From Trochalopteron elliotii (lineage: Eukaryota > Chordata > Aves > Passeriformes > Leiothrichidae), in contig JANPWX010000208.1 in NCBI GenBank assembly GCA_024734555.1, positions 185,483 through 249,482 of the forward strand: a DNA stretch of 64,000 nt. Reading direction: 5' to 3'. This document shows positions 22,489 through 34,410 of the stretch, piece after piece; position 1 is the stretch's first letter, and every line of letters begins with the position of its first letter. The notes under the pieces were generated by a model. That model had not been told where the DNA came from. It was given only the letters and a program-made list of their open reading frames with translations, and did not search any database. The translations under genes and the position numbers were made by a program.

Positions 22489-22620
22489 TTCTATATTGTG
22501 CTTGTGGCTTTTTTCCATTGTAAATGGTTTTGCAGGGAGAAATCTCTTTCCCATCCATCACAGCCAGTAGATTAGAAAAATATAAATATCATCTAAAGAG
22601 AATGGAGCTGAGGCTCCTAC

Positions 22621-23280
22621 AGAATGCACAGGAGAGAAATGACAAATGCAGCATCCCTGGTGGTGGGGAAGGCTGGGGTCTGGGTCAGAGATAGCCTTGT
22701 TGTCTCCCTGGCTCCTGGGGATTTATTTGCTTACACACTCCTGGGACAAGGTTCCCAGAGTGATATTTCTTATCAGACATGTCTTTTGGGCTGGTCCAAA
22801 CCCATTTCATTGAGCAATCTGCCATCAGCAAAGGAAGGTTGATCAAAACATTTTTTTTTTTGCCTTTAGAAGTGCATCCATTCAGGGTTTTTTATCATTA
22901 TTTTTCAAGTCCTGCAAGGATTTGTTCCAGAGTAGCCCCAAAGCACTCCGGGGAGCATTGGAATTCAATGCCCCCATGGTGCTGCTCTCAGCCAGGAGCC
23001 TGACAGCCAGGCTGATGCTCCAAGCTTTTGTCTTTTGAGCCATGACCGTTCCCTAACCAGTTTTAGGCATGATGGGAGGCAAGTCTGTGCCTTGGAGAGC
23101 TCATGGATGGCTGGATGTGTGTGATGAGGATAAAGCTGCAGCTACAGGACCAGGGCTTGGAGTGAGAGAGGACCCTCCCTTATCACTTTGGGCAGCTCAT
23201 CCCCATGGCTGGGAGCACTGGAATGTCTGACTGCACTTTGAAGGTTTCAAGTGTTGGGATTTTCATCATTTTTCCTTTTT
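22621..23280. other. single-copy sequence, no feature seen
   Basis: No interspersed repeat or supported exon. A short T-run lies near 22852-22861. Confidence 0.4.
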
Positions 23281-23357
23281 AAACTCCTTCTCCTTCTCCT
23301 CTCTTTCTCCACCTCCTCCTTCTCCTATTACTACTATTACCATTACTATTACTATTA
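23281..23357. repeat. pyrimidine tract followed by (ATTACT)n-like repeat
   Basis: A C/T-only stretch of CTCCTT-type units runs to about 23326 and changes directly into 'attactactattaccatta'-type units. Two abutting simple repeats. Confidence 0.85.
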
Positions 23358-23824
23358 GACAATGTTTTCCTCCTTGGTGCTTCCCTGACAACCAGGAATT
23401 CTTAACCTTGAAGCTCCCAGTGCTTTGGTTGGATGGTGTGCTGCCAGTGGTTTTGGTGTGGAAACCCTGCTAGAGCTGAAGTGGCTCTTTGGACACAACC
23501 AGGGTAATCAGGGAAATCCCCTCCTGTAGCCAAATTAGCCCCAGGTTTAAATTGGTATGGAGCACCCCCCAGCAGTGGATGTTCCATTGGGTGTCGGTGC
23601 TGCTTCTCCTCAGGCATAAACTAAATCCATCCCAGCACAGATTTTGCTCTTCTCATCTCAGTGATTCACCTTGAAATCCATCCTCACTTCCCCAAAACCT
23701 CTCCATCCTCCAAAACCCACCCTGAGCACGAGCAGAGAGAGAAATGGGCAGCATGGAACATGCAGGCCATGGCTGCCTCTTCTGGCTCAGCTTCCTCTCC
23801 TTGGAAGCCTTTTCTTTGCAGTGG
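23358..23824. other. single-copy sequence, no feature seen
   Basis: No feature recognised up to the LTR border. Confidence 0.4.
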
Positions 23825-24273
23825 TGCTGATGCCTTTTGGGCTACCTAAAAACAGAGGCCAGACAAAATTAAGGGAATAAAAAGCAGGTCTGTTTATTGA
23901 AAGGCTTTCAGGTACATTTAGGGCAGACAAAGCCCCCCAGGGGCTACACCCAAAAAATGGACAGTGGGTCACGGGTTTGCACACTTTGATCAGTTTGGTC
24001 CATTTGCATGTTGGGGGTTCATCTTCCAATTCCAGCTTCAGGTAATGAAGTCATTTAGCCCAAGTTTGCTGCCCCCAACTCACTTTTGTTTCCATCTCTC
24101 AGGCCTGAGGCAGTGAGGTGTCCTTGATTGCCAGGTCTGGAGAGGAATTGTTGTGTCTGCCCAAAATGGGGAAGCAGCAGCTCACACTGTGTGTGGAGTT
24201 TAGAGTTATAGACTAAAAAACTGCAGGATTACAGACAGATGAAAAATATAAAAGCTAAAATCCTAAGGCATCA
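23825..24273 (-). mobile_element. solo LTR of an endogenous retrovirus
   Basis: On the minus strand it begins 'TGATGCCTTAGGATTTTAGC' and ends 'GGCATCA(GCA)', so inverted ends TGATGCC/GGCATCA are visible. A polyadenylation signal AATAAA lies near the minus-strand 3' end (plus 'ctgtttattg', about 23890), as expected for an LTR. The flanks repeat GTGGTG on both sides (23821-23826 and 24274-24279), which fits a 6-bp target duplication if the element starts at 23827, or GTGG if it starts at 23825. There is no internal retroviral sequence, so this is a solo LTR. The family name is not assigned. Confidence 0.75.
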
Positions 24274-24729
24274 GTGGTGGCAGGCCCTGTGGTCCCACAG
24301 GCTGTGTTTGCAGGGTCAGGCCCTGGGAGAGGATTTCTCTGAGAAGTTATTGTTGCAAGAGCTCAGGCTGGGAGCAGCTGTGCCCAGCAAACAGGTGCTG
24401 GAGATGACAAAGTGCAAACCACTGCAGGCAGGTGCTCCCCTCAGCCAAACCTCATCCCATGATCCACTCAGGTGCCTCTATTCAGAAATTTTCTCAGGGC
24501 ACCCTGTGCTCTGTGACCCCCCTGCTTTTATGGCTTCGTTCCTCTCTGCTGCAGCCTTTTGTCTCTCAGCACAGCCACTGTGTCAGAAAGAGAGGTTGCC
24601 CGAGCCTGGCTCTGCTCTGGGCAGTTTTGTTTTCCCCGTGTGCCTGAGTGGCATCCACAAGCAGCCCACAGTGAGCAGCTGGAGCCCTCCAGGCCACCAG
24701 GGACAGGGCAGGCATTTTGGGAGAGCTGA
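24274..24729. other. single-copy sequence, no feature seen
   Basis: The long plus frame that starts at 24239 runs through here into the CR1 in antisense and is not a gene. Confidence 0.45.
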
Positions 24730-25137
24730 TCATGGAATCGTAGAATGGGTTGGGTGGGAAGTGACCTTAAAGCTCATCTTGTTCCACATCCCTGCCACAG
24801 GCAGGGACACCTTCCACTATCCCAGGGTGCTCCAAGCCCCAGTGTCCAACCTGGCCTTGGACATTCCCAGGGATCCAGGGGCAGCCACAGCTGCTCTGGG
24901 CACCCTGTGCCAGGGCCTGCCCACCCTCCCAGGAAACAATTCCCTCCCAATCTCCCATCCAGCCCTGCCCTCTGGCAGTGGGAAGCCATTCCCTGTGTCC
25001 TGTCCCATCGCTCTCTTGTCCCCAGTCCCTCTCCAACTCTTCTGGAGCCCCTTTAGGCCCTGGCAGGGGCTCTGAGCTCTCCCTGGAGCCTTCTCCTCTC
25101 CAGGTGAGCACCCCCAGCTCTCCCAGCCTGGCTCCAT
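24730..25137 (-). repeat. CR1 LINE, 5'-truncated
   Basis: In plus orientation it has 'catggaatcgtagaatgg' (tail), then 'caggcagggacaccttcc', 'ctgctctgggcaccctgtg', 'tgggaagccattccctgtgt' and 'ggagccttctcctctccagg', breaking off after 'cccagcctggctccatgg'. About 410 bp. Confidence 0.94.
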
Positions 25138-27470
25138 GGGACTGTTCTCTTCAGGGGGCTCTGTTTGGGGGTTCTATAAATGGGAAATTTAGTCACAAGC
25201 TGCAGGATGGGTTTCTCAAGGCCATAGAGATGTGCTGGCTGCACTCACATCAAGGGGAGGTTGCTGTTATCTGGAAATCCCTACAGAAAACCTCTGGTAT
25301 GGGCTGGGTTTCCCAGGAAAGTGCCTCTCTGCTCCTGGAGGTGCCTGGTGTCCCTGGGCAGTTCAGGTGAGGGTATTGCTGCCAGATCCCATGGCCTGAG
25401 CAGCCCACGGTGCCTTTCTTCTCATCCCAGTTGTGACAGACTGTCCCTCTGGGCCTTGGGGTGAATTTGGGTTGTCACTGGGGTGTCTGCTTTGTTCCAG
25501 AGCCAGCTGTGTGCCATGGAGGTTAATGGCTGCTGAGGGAAAAGCCTTCAGGGATGCAGAGTGTTTGTCCCAAGCACCTCTGGGTGACACAAAGCCAAAG
25601 AGAGGCTCCTGTGGACACCCTGGCCCTCAGAGGTGGCTGAGCTGGTCGTGGGTGGCTGCTGGGGCCAGTGTCTCACACACAGCCCTCCCTGACCTCAGGA
25701 GCATCATCTCTTTGTGTTAAATACATCAGTGCAGCTAAAACCTGTGATCTAGGAGGCTCTGGCTTCAAAACCTGTTGGGGATGAGCCTGCTGCCCTTGAG
25801 GTGGTTTAGGAGTTATTGATGGAACAACCTTTGGGGGCCGAGTCTCAGCTCTGACAGAGGCAAAGGAGAAATCATTGTTTAAATAACCCCCGGGGACTGG
25901 AACTGGTGGTGACCCAGAAACAGTTTATTTTTTTTATTGCTTTCCATAGCTTCCCCAGGCTAAAGCTGTCTCCAGTAAAGGAAAACCAGGTTGTTACTGG
26001 GGGAGTAAGCAAATTAGCAGATGAGGGCAAAAGCTGAGCAGAGCCGACGACCCGGGAGCTGTGACAGCTGAACAGCACTTGTGCCTTTCTCCCTTCTCTC
26101 TTATCTTGCTTTTAGTGTCCCACTGATCTGTAGCCCCTTCACCAAATAATCCATTTTTTGTTTCATTTTTATACCACTGTTTCAGTATTTCAGGGTGAAA
26201 GCAGATGCTGACTCTCCATTGAATGGCAATTCCACTTTCAGCCTATGGGATGCTTGCTCAAAACCAAACTGATTTCTTAATCACTGAGGGATGTTTTCAG
26301 GAGCTTTATTATTCTTTATCATTTCAGCCACTGTGTGGGTGTTCACTGGCCAGGCAGATCTCCCTGCTATTTCAGGGAATGTTAGGGATAGGAGCAGGAG
26401 GGGGTAAATATATTCTCATTCACTCATCACTTGACCTGAATAGAGACCACCACCATCGCTATTATTGCAGGGTTGAATTTGGGGTTGCATTGGATCATTC
26501 TGGCCCTCAGCCTCCATGCCAGCCCTTCATGCCTGTTCTGTAGGAGCTGCTCATTCCCTGTGGGATGTTCCAGCTCCCAATCCCACCCCACCGGTGGGTT
26601 TGTTCACTTGTTTGCTAATTGGATTTTGCACTGAAGTGAGCTCCAGAGAGCTGCACCTCTGGCCAAAATCAGCATGGTGTTGACCCCAGGCCATCAGCAC
26701 TAAAAGCATGAGCCATGGCTTGGAGGGCTCCAGGAGATCTCTTGTCATCTTGGATCAGTGTGAGCCCTCACACGCTCCTGAGCACCCACCACCAGCAGGG
26801 AGCAGGACAAATGCAGTGGTGACACAGATGGAGAGAATAAACAAGTCTTTGCCCACGTTATTGGGTTGCTAATGAGGAGAGACCTCATCAACCTCCCAGC
26901 CATCTAATTTCTCTTGGCTCCCATTTCAGCCAGTCAGGAACCACACCAGCAACAGCATTTCCTGGCATGAACCAGCTCTGTGAGGGGAACATTTCCAGTG
27001 GGAAAATGAGCAATTCTCCCTTTGCCCCCTGTCTCTGATATCAGAAATCTCCTTCAGAGAGGACATTCCACACGTCTTCTGGGCAAAGCCTGAAGTCCAG
27101 TCCCAACTGCCTGTCTCAATCAAGCTCCCACATTTCCCACTGTGTGCCTCCAGCAGCATCCCAAGCCTCTGTCGGATGGAAGTGGGAGACTTTCCATCCT
27201 CACCCTGCAGTTCTCATCTCAGGTGCTGCTGCTCAAGCCCGGATCATTTGGGGGTTATTTTTTTTAGCCATGACCTCACCTCCATGTAAGCAGAGTTGTC
27301 TTGGAATTCAGCCACAGAGCTGAATTCACCAGTGCCCCTTTCGAAGCTCAGACAGCTCCATCCCTCTGCCAGGGGTTTTCCTCCTCCCTGTGCCACCTGG
27401 AAGCATTGGAGTTGTCCCTGAGCCCAAACTGGACACAGCCCCCAGAGCTCCACACCAGCTTCTGGCTCTG
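25138..27470. other. single-copy sequence, no gene supported
   Basis: Over 2 kb without a recognisable repeat. It becomes AT-rich with T-runs around 25920-26200. All frames are under 131 codons and without domains. Possible small AT-rich regulatory words occur at 26140-26300, but nothing specific. Confidence 0.4.
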
Positions 27471-27600
27471 GTCATGTTGCACCAATATCTCTCGCTCGCC
27501 CAGCAGCGTCTCGACTCACAAACTAATTAAAGTTCATGTCACACTGGGAAGATGCAAAATGCTCTCTGAGCACTAGATGTTATTATTTTAAGCTTCTCTT
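27471..27600. promoter_or_regulatory. candidate conserved noncoding block (short)
   Basis: 'ctctcgctcgcccagcagcg' with local CpGs is followed by 'caaactaattaaagttcatg', an extended homeodomain-type core. Repeat-free. Confidence 0.22.
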
Positions 27601-28100
27601 CTTTTTCCTGAGGCACAGCAACTCCCTGAATCCCAGCTGGCACACCACATCCAGCCACAAAACACCGCTAATTGGGTGTTTCTCCTGTTGACCTCATTTC
27701 TCCAGCATACGTTGGCTGGGTTTATTTTGTGGGTTTTTGGAAAAGTGTTTTTTCAAGAGGGCCTGGAAACCAGATAAGCAGAAACACTTTGCTGAGTGTC
27801 TTGGACAGTTCTTGGTTGTTCCTCTCCTCCAGACCTGTTTCAAGGTGTGATAATGCTGCTCTTTCCCCATAATCATCTGTTTTACACATCCAAGGAAATA
27901 AGAGGCAGAGGGAGATGGGAAGAAGGAGATCAAGGGCAGAGTGATGACTTTGGAAGAGATTTCATTTGGAAGAGGTCACAGACCTCTAGTCTAGGCAGGA
28001 CCTACACTGTTGCTCCTTCCCATCATAAGGCATTGGCAGGTCCATCATCCTTAAGAAGAATTCCTGGACAGGATTAGGATACTGAAGGGCTTTTGGACCG
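27601..28100. other. single-copy sequence, no feature seen
   Basis: No repeat or supported exon. Confidence 0.4.
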
Positions 28101-28830
28101 ATTCCTCCTTGAAAGGAGAAGGTGACTTGTGCTATAAAGGCTGTAAAGCTCAGCCAGGCTCTGGGACAGCTCCTGCCTGATGAATACACCAAGTTCATTA
28201 GCGACGACTTTATTCAAGTGTCCCCGACCCGCTTCACCTCCCAAAGAATTGAGGAGTCTCCCATTAATTCCTTAATTGTGTTATTGGGAAGGTGCCTCCT
28301 CAGTGTCACCTTGCAGAGGTGGCAGGTGGAAATCTCTCCCTGATGTTCTCCAGGTGGCTTCTTTCCTTCTTTTGGTATTTGGGAAAACAGATTTGATTTC
28401 CTGTGTGGGATTCTGCCCCATCCACCTTCCCTGGCATGAATTCATCATTCTGTTTCCCCCACACCATTCATTTCCTCCTTAAAAATGAATGCAGAGAGAA
28501 AACACAATTAGATGCTGCTTTGGTTAAATAATACCTTGGAAAAATACAGAACAATGCCTTGAAAAATAAGGAGAGAGTGAAGATCTCACAGTTTGAACTA
28601 ATGATGGAAATTACCTCGAGTTAAGTTGGATTTTAAATCAGAGGTTTGGGGGATTGTATTTTTTACTTTTCTTTCCAGTGAATTATGACAAATATAGAGG
28701 CCTGCTGGATGGATGATTAGATTTTTTTTTTTCTCTCTCCCATCCACATTGAAAAATGAAATATTTCTGTAATATTAAATCCATCCAATTGATCAAAGTG
28801 TGGTGTCAAAAAACGTTGTAAGTGCTTCTT
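28101..28830. promoter_or_regulatory. candidate conserved noncoding block
   Basis: Repeat-free. The first part ('cattagcgacgactttattc', 'cccattaattccttaattg') is crossed by a 73-codon plus frame (28122-28343) without recognisable domain. The second part (28480-28830) is strongly AT-rich. Regulatory reading is by composition only. Confidence 0.25.
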
Positions 28831-29597
28831 CTCACCCAACCCCTTCAGCAACTGCAAACCAGAGACCTTTTCAATCCCTTTCTGGAGGCAGCTGGAGGTT
28901 ACCTCTGCAGAAAGTCTGTTCAAGGAATGAGTCTGCATTTCTCCAGCCCATTCCCACAGCAGGGACTTACAAAGGGCTGTGGATTTGGCACATGGAATGA
29001 CAGCACACGTCCTCAGCTTTGGGGGTTTGTCTCCTCATAGGGCCATCATCTGTCCTAATACAGCCCTGCCAGTGGTGGGGCAGGAATGGTGGGATGGAGT
29101 GGCCAGAAAATGGGTGAGAAAGGGAATTTTTTCTTCTCTGGCTCAGCTTGATGAGTAACCACTGGGAGATTTATGGGTGTTTCCCCTCCCCTTATGTTTT
29201 TCTTTCCCTGCTTACTTTCACTGGAGAACAAGAAAACCAAACAAACCAGAAACCTCAAATATTTGGTCACTGTTTGAGGAAGCAAACACAGAGTGTATCC
29301 AAACATTTGGAGAGGTGGGAAGCTGGGGTATTGCACAGCGGGATAAATGCAAAGTGTGTCCAGAAAAGAAAGATTTTTTGGAAAGCTGTCAGTGAGGAAA
29401 AGCTAAGAGGGTTGGGGGTTGCTTTGTGTACAAAATAAGGGATGGTTTTCTTCAAGTGGAAAAGACTGAATAGTTTTCCAGTGAAGAGAGGAGAAACCAG
29501 CTTGGTTTCAGCAAGAAAGCTGAAAGAGGAATAAAACCCCCACTTCTGCTGGGGTGGTGGGATATGAAACAGGGAACGTGGAGTGTTATGGACTCAC
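28831..29597. other. single-copy sequence, no feature seen
   Basis: No interspersed repeat recognised. Frames on both strands around 29055-29455 mirror each other. Confidence 0.4.
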
Positions 29598-29778
29598 CTC
29601 CATCAGCTGCTTCATTAGGAATAGGTCATCCAAATATCTGTGGTTGTTTCCATGCTCTCATCCAGCCCCTGGAGCTGCATGGAGAGTGACCCAATATTCC
29701 CTTGAATTCTCACAATACAATTCTCCAGCACCTTGTATTGCCTTTGGTTCTGTTGTTTTGACATGAAACTCTGGTTGT
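29598..29778 (-). other. exon-like segment with interrupted frame, unproven
   Basis: On the minus strand a pyrimidine-rich acceptor-like 'gtggttttcttttgaag' precedes a 181-bp segment that ends at the donor-like 'gatggag/gtgagtcc'. One frame is open for most of it ('YKVLENCIVRIQGNIGSLS') and then stops. The frame one base away is open from about 29655 to the donor ('YLDDLFLMKQLME'). This could be a decayed exon with one frameshift, a noncoding exon or coincidence. I recognise no family. Confidence 0.15.
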
Positions 29779-30090
29779 CTTCAAAAGAAAACCACGGGGG
29801 AAGGAAAGGACCCGTCTGTTGCATCTGTTTGCATATCAGGGAAGGTGTTTGCTCGCTCCAGGAGGACTCATTTATTCCTGTGGCTGCATGGGACGTGCTT
29901 GGAGCTTCCATGAAATGTGTGAGGAGCAGTGAGTGCTGCTTCATCTCCTGGTGAATGAGCAGCAATTTCAAAGAGCAGAGCAAGGAGTGAAAGGCTCCTT
30001 TTCTCTCCCTTTGTGCCTCAGTGTCCCCCAGCTCCTGGACGCACATGGGAGATCAAAAGGTGGAAATCTCCACACCCCCTCACATTGATC
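29779..30090. other. single-copy sequence, no feature seen
   Basis: It contains a POU-like word 'ctgtttgcatatcag' near 29830 but nothing else specific. Confidence 0.35.
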
Positions 30091-30560
30091 CCTTTGCTTT
30101 AGGAGCTCTTTGTGCTATCGACTCACCCTCCGGAGGGAAAATAAGCATTTTCCTTAGTTACACAAATGGACACACAGGTGTAAAAGAGATGAAGTCATTT
30201 TTCAGAAAGTCACCGACAGAAATGAGGGAAATCCAGGGAGCTCTCCTTCCCTGCCACAGCCCCTGGTGAACCTCTGGATAACCCAGGGGAGGGTCTCAAA
30301 CAGCTCCACACAAATGCAGCAAAGAGATGGATTGCTGCAACTCTGTTGCTTACCAAATTAGAAACAATTTAAGGATTTAAGGATTAAGTACCATTAATTA
30401 CTGCCCCACAAATGCTGATCTACAATGGAGCACTTGTGGAAATGGAGAGAGAAGTTTCTGCGTGAATACTAAATGGCTTCATTAATGCTCAGTGCAATTT
30501 CATTGAGTGATAAATTAATTAGCTTGATGCTCCAAGAATTACTGATCAGGACTATGGGTA
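30091..30560. promoter_or_regulatory. candidate conserved noncoding block
   Basis: AT-rich, repeat-free, with several TAAT-type cores ('ccattaattactgcc', 'gataaattaattagcttg', 'ttcattaatgctc'). An enhancer-like texture; conservation not tested. Confidence 0.28.
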
Positions 30561-32479
30561 CATGTGATGAAGGGACAGCAGGAGCCCAGTGTCCCCTTGC
30601 CTGGGCAGAGCAGGTCACACAGGTGTGGGACAAGCCAGGGCAAGGTAAAGGGAGCAAAGAAAGAGGAAATGGGGTTTCTGAGAGAGGAAAAACCCAAAAT
30701 GCTGATCTGGATTTCCTCATCTGGATTCTCTGATCTGGAAAACACTGGAGGTTCCAGAGGTCAGGATGAGAGCAGTGAGATCAAGGTCATTATTTTCCTG
30801 TTGTATCTGGAGATGATGCTTTACCCTCCTGCTGTTGTGCTGCCAATGGTGGGTTGGTCAGTAATCATCCCTGCTCCTTGTATTTCTGTTCCCTCCAGCC
30901 TGTCTGTTCAGCCATAACCTCAGGGCTGAACAGACCTTCCCAGACACTGATTTCCTTCAGCTCCATGGCTCGTGCTGGGTGCTCTTCCCATCACATACCA
31001 GGATAAGGGAGGTTGGAGTTTGCATCCTCTTTATCCAACACTTGTGGCAGACACTTGGAGCATCCCAGGTCCCTTGGCACTGCTCCAAGGGATGTTTACC
31101 TGGGCCTGGAGAAAGACTTGGTGCTTCCAAAACCTGGGAGAGCCCCGTCTGGCATGGCAGCCCAGCAGAGCAGTGACAGCTTGAGCTGGAGTCTGCTCCC
31201 CAGCAGCATTTCCTCCCCGAAGCAGTGGAGGAGGAGGAGGGAGCAGCATCCAGCCAGGATGTCTGGCAGTGAGTAATTTCAGTTTCTCCTCAGGCTGTCA
31301 TGCCATGACAGCTGCCTGGGCAGAGCCTTGCCGCCCCCCTTCAGCACGTTACCTGGAGTTCAGCATCGGATTTCTGTCCCTCAAGACTTTTTAGCCGCCC
31401 GTGCCGTCGCAGCGTTATTGATTGCTCACCCAGCCATGGCTGGAGCTGGATTAGGTGTGAACACAGCACTGCCCCAGCAGGCCCAGAACAGGATGCTCAG
31501 AGCCTTCTTTCGCCATCCGTCTTTTTTTAGCTCTTTCCTGCGTTGCTTTTTGGCTGCCTCCTGTGCCTCACTCTGGGCCTCACTCTGGGCCTTGCTCTTC
31601 CCCAGCACATTTGCAGTGCCTGTAAAAGATGTGTGATTTCGTAGCTCTGAGCAGGTCCCTCCATGCCCCAGGGTTTGGGTTCCCTCAGCTCGTTTGGTTC
31701 GCACTCCTGAAGGCAGAGGGTGGGGAATGGCAGAGAGAGACTTTGTTCCTCCCTGCCAAGGGGGACTGAACAGTGAGGAGGTGTTTGTGCTCCTCCATGG
31801 CTCTCCACGTCCCTGTCCATCAGTCCTCTCCCCAGCCCTGCAAGAAAACTCATAATTAAGGTCACCAGCTCTTGATATCATGAGACATTAAAACTCTTGG
31901 CTTGGTGCAGCCTTCAAGACTCAGCCCAAGTGTTCCGGTTTGGCCAAGAGGGGTGGCTGCTCAGGATGCCCAAGTGGAGAAATGCAGGTGGATGTGGAGA
32001 CTCCTCTCTGCTCTGAATGGCCTTCCCTGGCTCCTGGTCCCAGCCTGGCTCACATTTGGGAGCTCACAAATGAGATGAACCAAGTTTCTTACATCCCCCA
32101 TCCCCCTCCCTGGCCATGGAGACGTGTCCTGGGTGGGCCATTACAGACCAGAGGAGGAATATCAAATTAACAGCCCTCATGCTCACAACATGCAGAACTC
32201 ACACCAAAGTTTTCCTAACATAATGAGCTGGTATAAAAGCAGCCACAGGGAGACATCCTCGGCTTTATTGGGCTGGCAAAGCCAGGCACAGAGCTGTGCA
32301 TTCTGGAGTGCCATCTTCTGGCACCTGCAATGTGAACTCGTTGCATTCCTGTGTGGCTGAAGCAATCTGGTAACACAGAGCCGTGCCAGGCACGAGGAAA
32401 GAAGCGGATTTCCAGGATTTTCCAGTGTATCCTTGAAAGATGCATGGAGTGCAGAAGGGTTTTTTTGACATCCCCCCAT
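30561..32479. other. single-copy sequence, no gene supported
   Basis: GC-moderate DNA without interspersed repeats. Frames up to 151 codons (31426-31881 minus) have no domain, and the plus strand carries comparable ones. A short direct repeat 'cctcactctggg' occurs twice near 31566. Confidence 0.42.
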
Positions 32480-32960
32480 CCCTTTGGCTGCCGGGTACCT
32501 GCCCGTGCCAGCGCGAGGAGCCGCGCATCTGCACGGAGCTGGTATCGGCTCCCCGTGCCAGCTTGGGAAGCATCTGTTTCCTGGTTTATTTATCCCCTCT
32601 GCAGTCACCACGGGAGGATAATCTCAGTGACATGCCACATCTTGTTTACAGCCGGCCCCTGAAAAGTTAGAAGTGCAAGTTGTGGGGTGGGGAGGAGGCG
32701 GGGGAGAGCGCGGAGCTGCGCACGCTGGGGATGGAAAGGGGACTTCGGGAAATGTATAAAATATTAAATGACATCGTGGCAAGACACAGACAGGGGGAGA
32801 ACAATAATTAAAGTAAACAGCACATCAAAAGCCTGGCTAAAACTCACATTTAAATTTCAAGACAACGCAGAAACAGCTCATGTAGCCGTGTGTAAATGTG
32901 TTTCCAGGAACCTTTTAAGAATATTAACAATGATGGAAGCAGAACAGCAATGATTCAGAC
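32480..32960. promoter_or_regulatory. CpG-rich patch plus AT-rich block (candidate regulatory element)
   Basis: From 32490 to about 32780 there are roughly twenty CpGs ('gccagcgcgaggagccgcgc', 'gagcgcggagctgcgcacgc'), far above the window background. AT-rich repeat-free sequence with 'aacaataattaaagtaaac' follows. This could be a small CpG island, a promoter of an unannotated transcript or a conserved enhancer. No coding exon is visible. Confidence 0.35.
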
Positions 32961-33520
32961 TTTATGTTATGTGACAATACAGGAGGCCACCAGACTCCTG
33001 CCTGGCTGTTGGCATAAGAAAGCTGATGAGAGCCTGGATCTTGCCAGAAAAGCAGGTTTCTTTCCAGGGAGTGAGAGATCCTGAAGTGAGCAAGAATGGA
33101 GCCTCTTCTCTTGCCAGAGTCATGCAGGGTTTCCTTCAGACCCATGGGGGAACTGCTCCCCTAAAAATTAACATGACCGGGGCTTCTGTGGGTTTCTTCC
33201 CTACAGCCAGTCCCATGTTATATCCTGCTGTCTGCTTCTCAGGCTTTGTCCTAATTAGTTTTAAACATTCCTGCTCAGATTCCTGTGTGTTCTTGGTTGG
33301 GATCCTCCAAAATGTTGCTGGTTTCTTCACTTTCAATTTGTTTGCAGCCACCAGTTGTTCCTGGTGTTGGCTCCTCCTCCATTTCAGCCTGGAGCGTGTG
33401 GAATCACCACACCTGAGGCCTGAATATAGCAGAGAACATAATTGGAAAACTCAGGTCAGGCCCAAAGCCGTGCAAGACAAGCTGAGCAGCCCCTTCCCTC
33501 CCCAGCACATTTGAATTAAG
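32961..33520. other. single-copy sequence, no feature seen
   Basis: A 162-codon plus frame (33026-33514) crosses this stretch. It has hydrophobic patches but no recognisable family, and I see no repeat. Confidence 0.4.
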
Positions 33521-33800
33521 GGCCAAAAATCAGTGTCAGATTTGTCTGGACTCCAGCACTGAGCACCTTTGGGCTATAGAGCAAATCTCTTAATTATTCC
33601 CCGTGCCTTTTGCCCTCTTCTGTGCAAGGACTACAATAGCTCTGTCCTTGGGGAGCCCGAATTCTCCTTAGTCTGATAATACCATGATTTACAGAGGATT
33701 TCCCACCGAGCCTTCAGGGCACGGTGTTACCTAATGGAAGTAATTAAAAAGCATTGGGAAGTGACCCCCTGAAAGTGCAGGCAGCTGCAGATGGAATAAG
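33521..33800. promoter_or_regulatory. candidate conserved noncoding block
   Basis: Repeat-free, with 'aatctcttaattattcccc', 'gtctgataataccatg' and 'ggaagtaattaaaaagc'. No frame of note. Confidence 0.25.
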
Positions 33801-34157
33801 GGGATTTAGAGGCTGCAGAGAGCTGCAGGAGCACGTGCCTCTACCCTGTGCCACAGCAGGATCGTGGGCTCAGAGTGGGGGCTCAAGAAGGGCCATGAGG
33901 GCCTGAACAGGAACATTTCAGGTGGTTTATTTTTTCACTTGACTCTGTATTTTCGTGAGGCCTTTTGGACGTTTCAAGCTTAGGAGGTTCTTGGGGGATT
34001 GCATGAAGGTTTAACTTCCCACAGGGTTCAATTTTCCATTAGTTGAAGTCTCCAGACTTCCCTGTTTTCTTGGAGCAGTAGAAAACGTTTCACATCCTTC
34101 TGTGCTGGAGCTCCCAAGCTGCTGTTCAAAGGAGGGCATTCACTCCCAGTGACAGCA
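33801..34157. other. single-copy sequence, no feature seen
   Basis: Nothing recognised before the CR1 border. Confidence 0.4.
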
Positions 34158-34410
34158 TGGAGCTGTGTCAGGAGAGGTTTAAGTTGGGTATCAGGAAAGG
34201 TTCTTCCCTCAGAGGGTGCTGGGCACTGCCCAGGCTCCCCAGGGAATGGGCGTGGCTCCTCTCAGAGCTCCAGGAGAGTTTGGACATTGCTCCCAGGGAT
34301 GCCCAGGGTGGGATTGTTGGGGTGTCTGTGCAGGGCCAGGAGTCAGACTGGATGATTCTGTAGGTCCCTTCTAGCTCAGGATAATCTGTGGTTCTCTGAT
34401 TCTGTGATTT
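34158..34410 (+). repeat. CR1 LINE, second subfamily, copy 2
   Basis: 'ggagctgtgtcaggagaggt', 'ttcttccctcagagggtgc', 'cagggtgggattgttggggt' and the tail 'ggttctctgattctgtgatt'. It is collinear with the copy at 3354-3602 and starts at the same internal position. Confidence 0.88.

Larger units (their letters stand above)
22131..22620. promoter_or_regulatory. candidate conserved noncoding block
   Basis: Repeat-free, AT-rich sequence around the exon-like segment at 22175-22235, with words such as 'aatattgctaatatcac' and a (CA)n tract at 22466-22488. Either a conserved exon neighbourhood or regulatory DNA; undecided. Confidence 0.25.

Noticed and set aside
24239..25075. 278-codon plus-strand frame
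   Set aside because: It begins in the LTR and ends in CR1 read antisense; a chimera of repeats, not a gene.
28122..28343. 73-codon plus frame with protein-like composition
   Set aside because: No family recognised, a 70-codon frame lies opposite, and no splice signals frame it convincingly.
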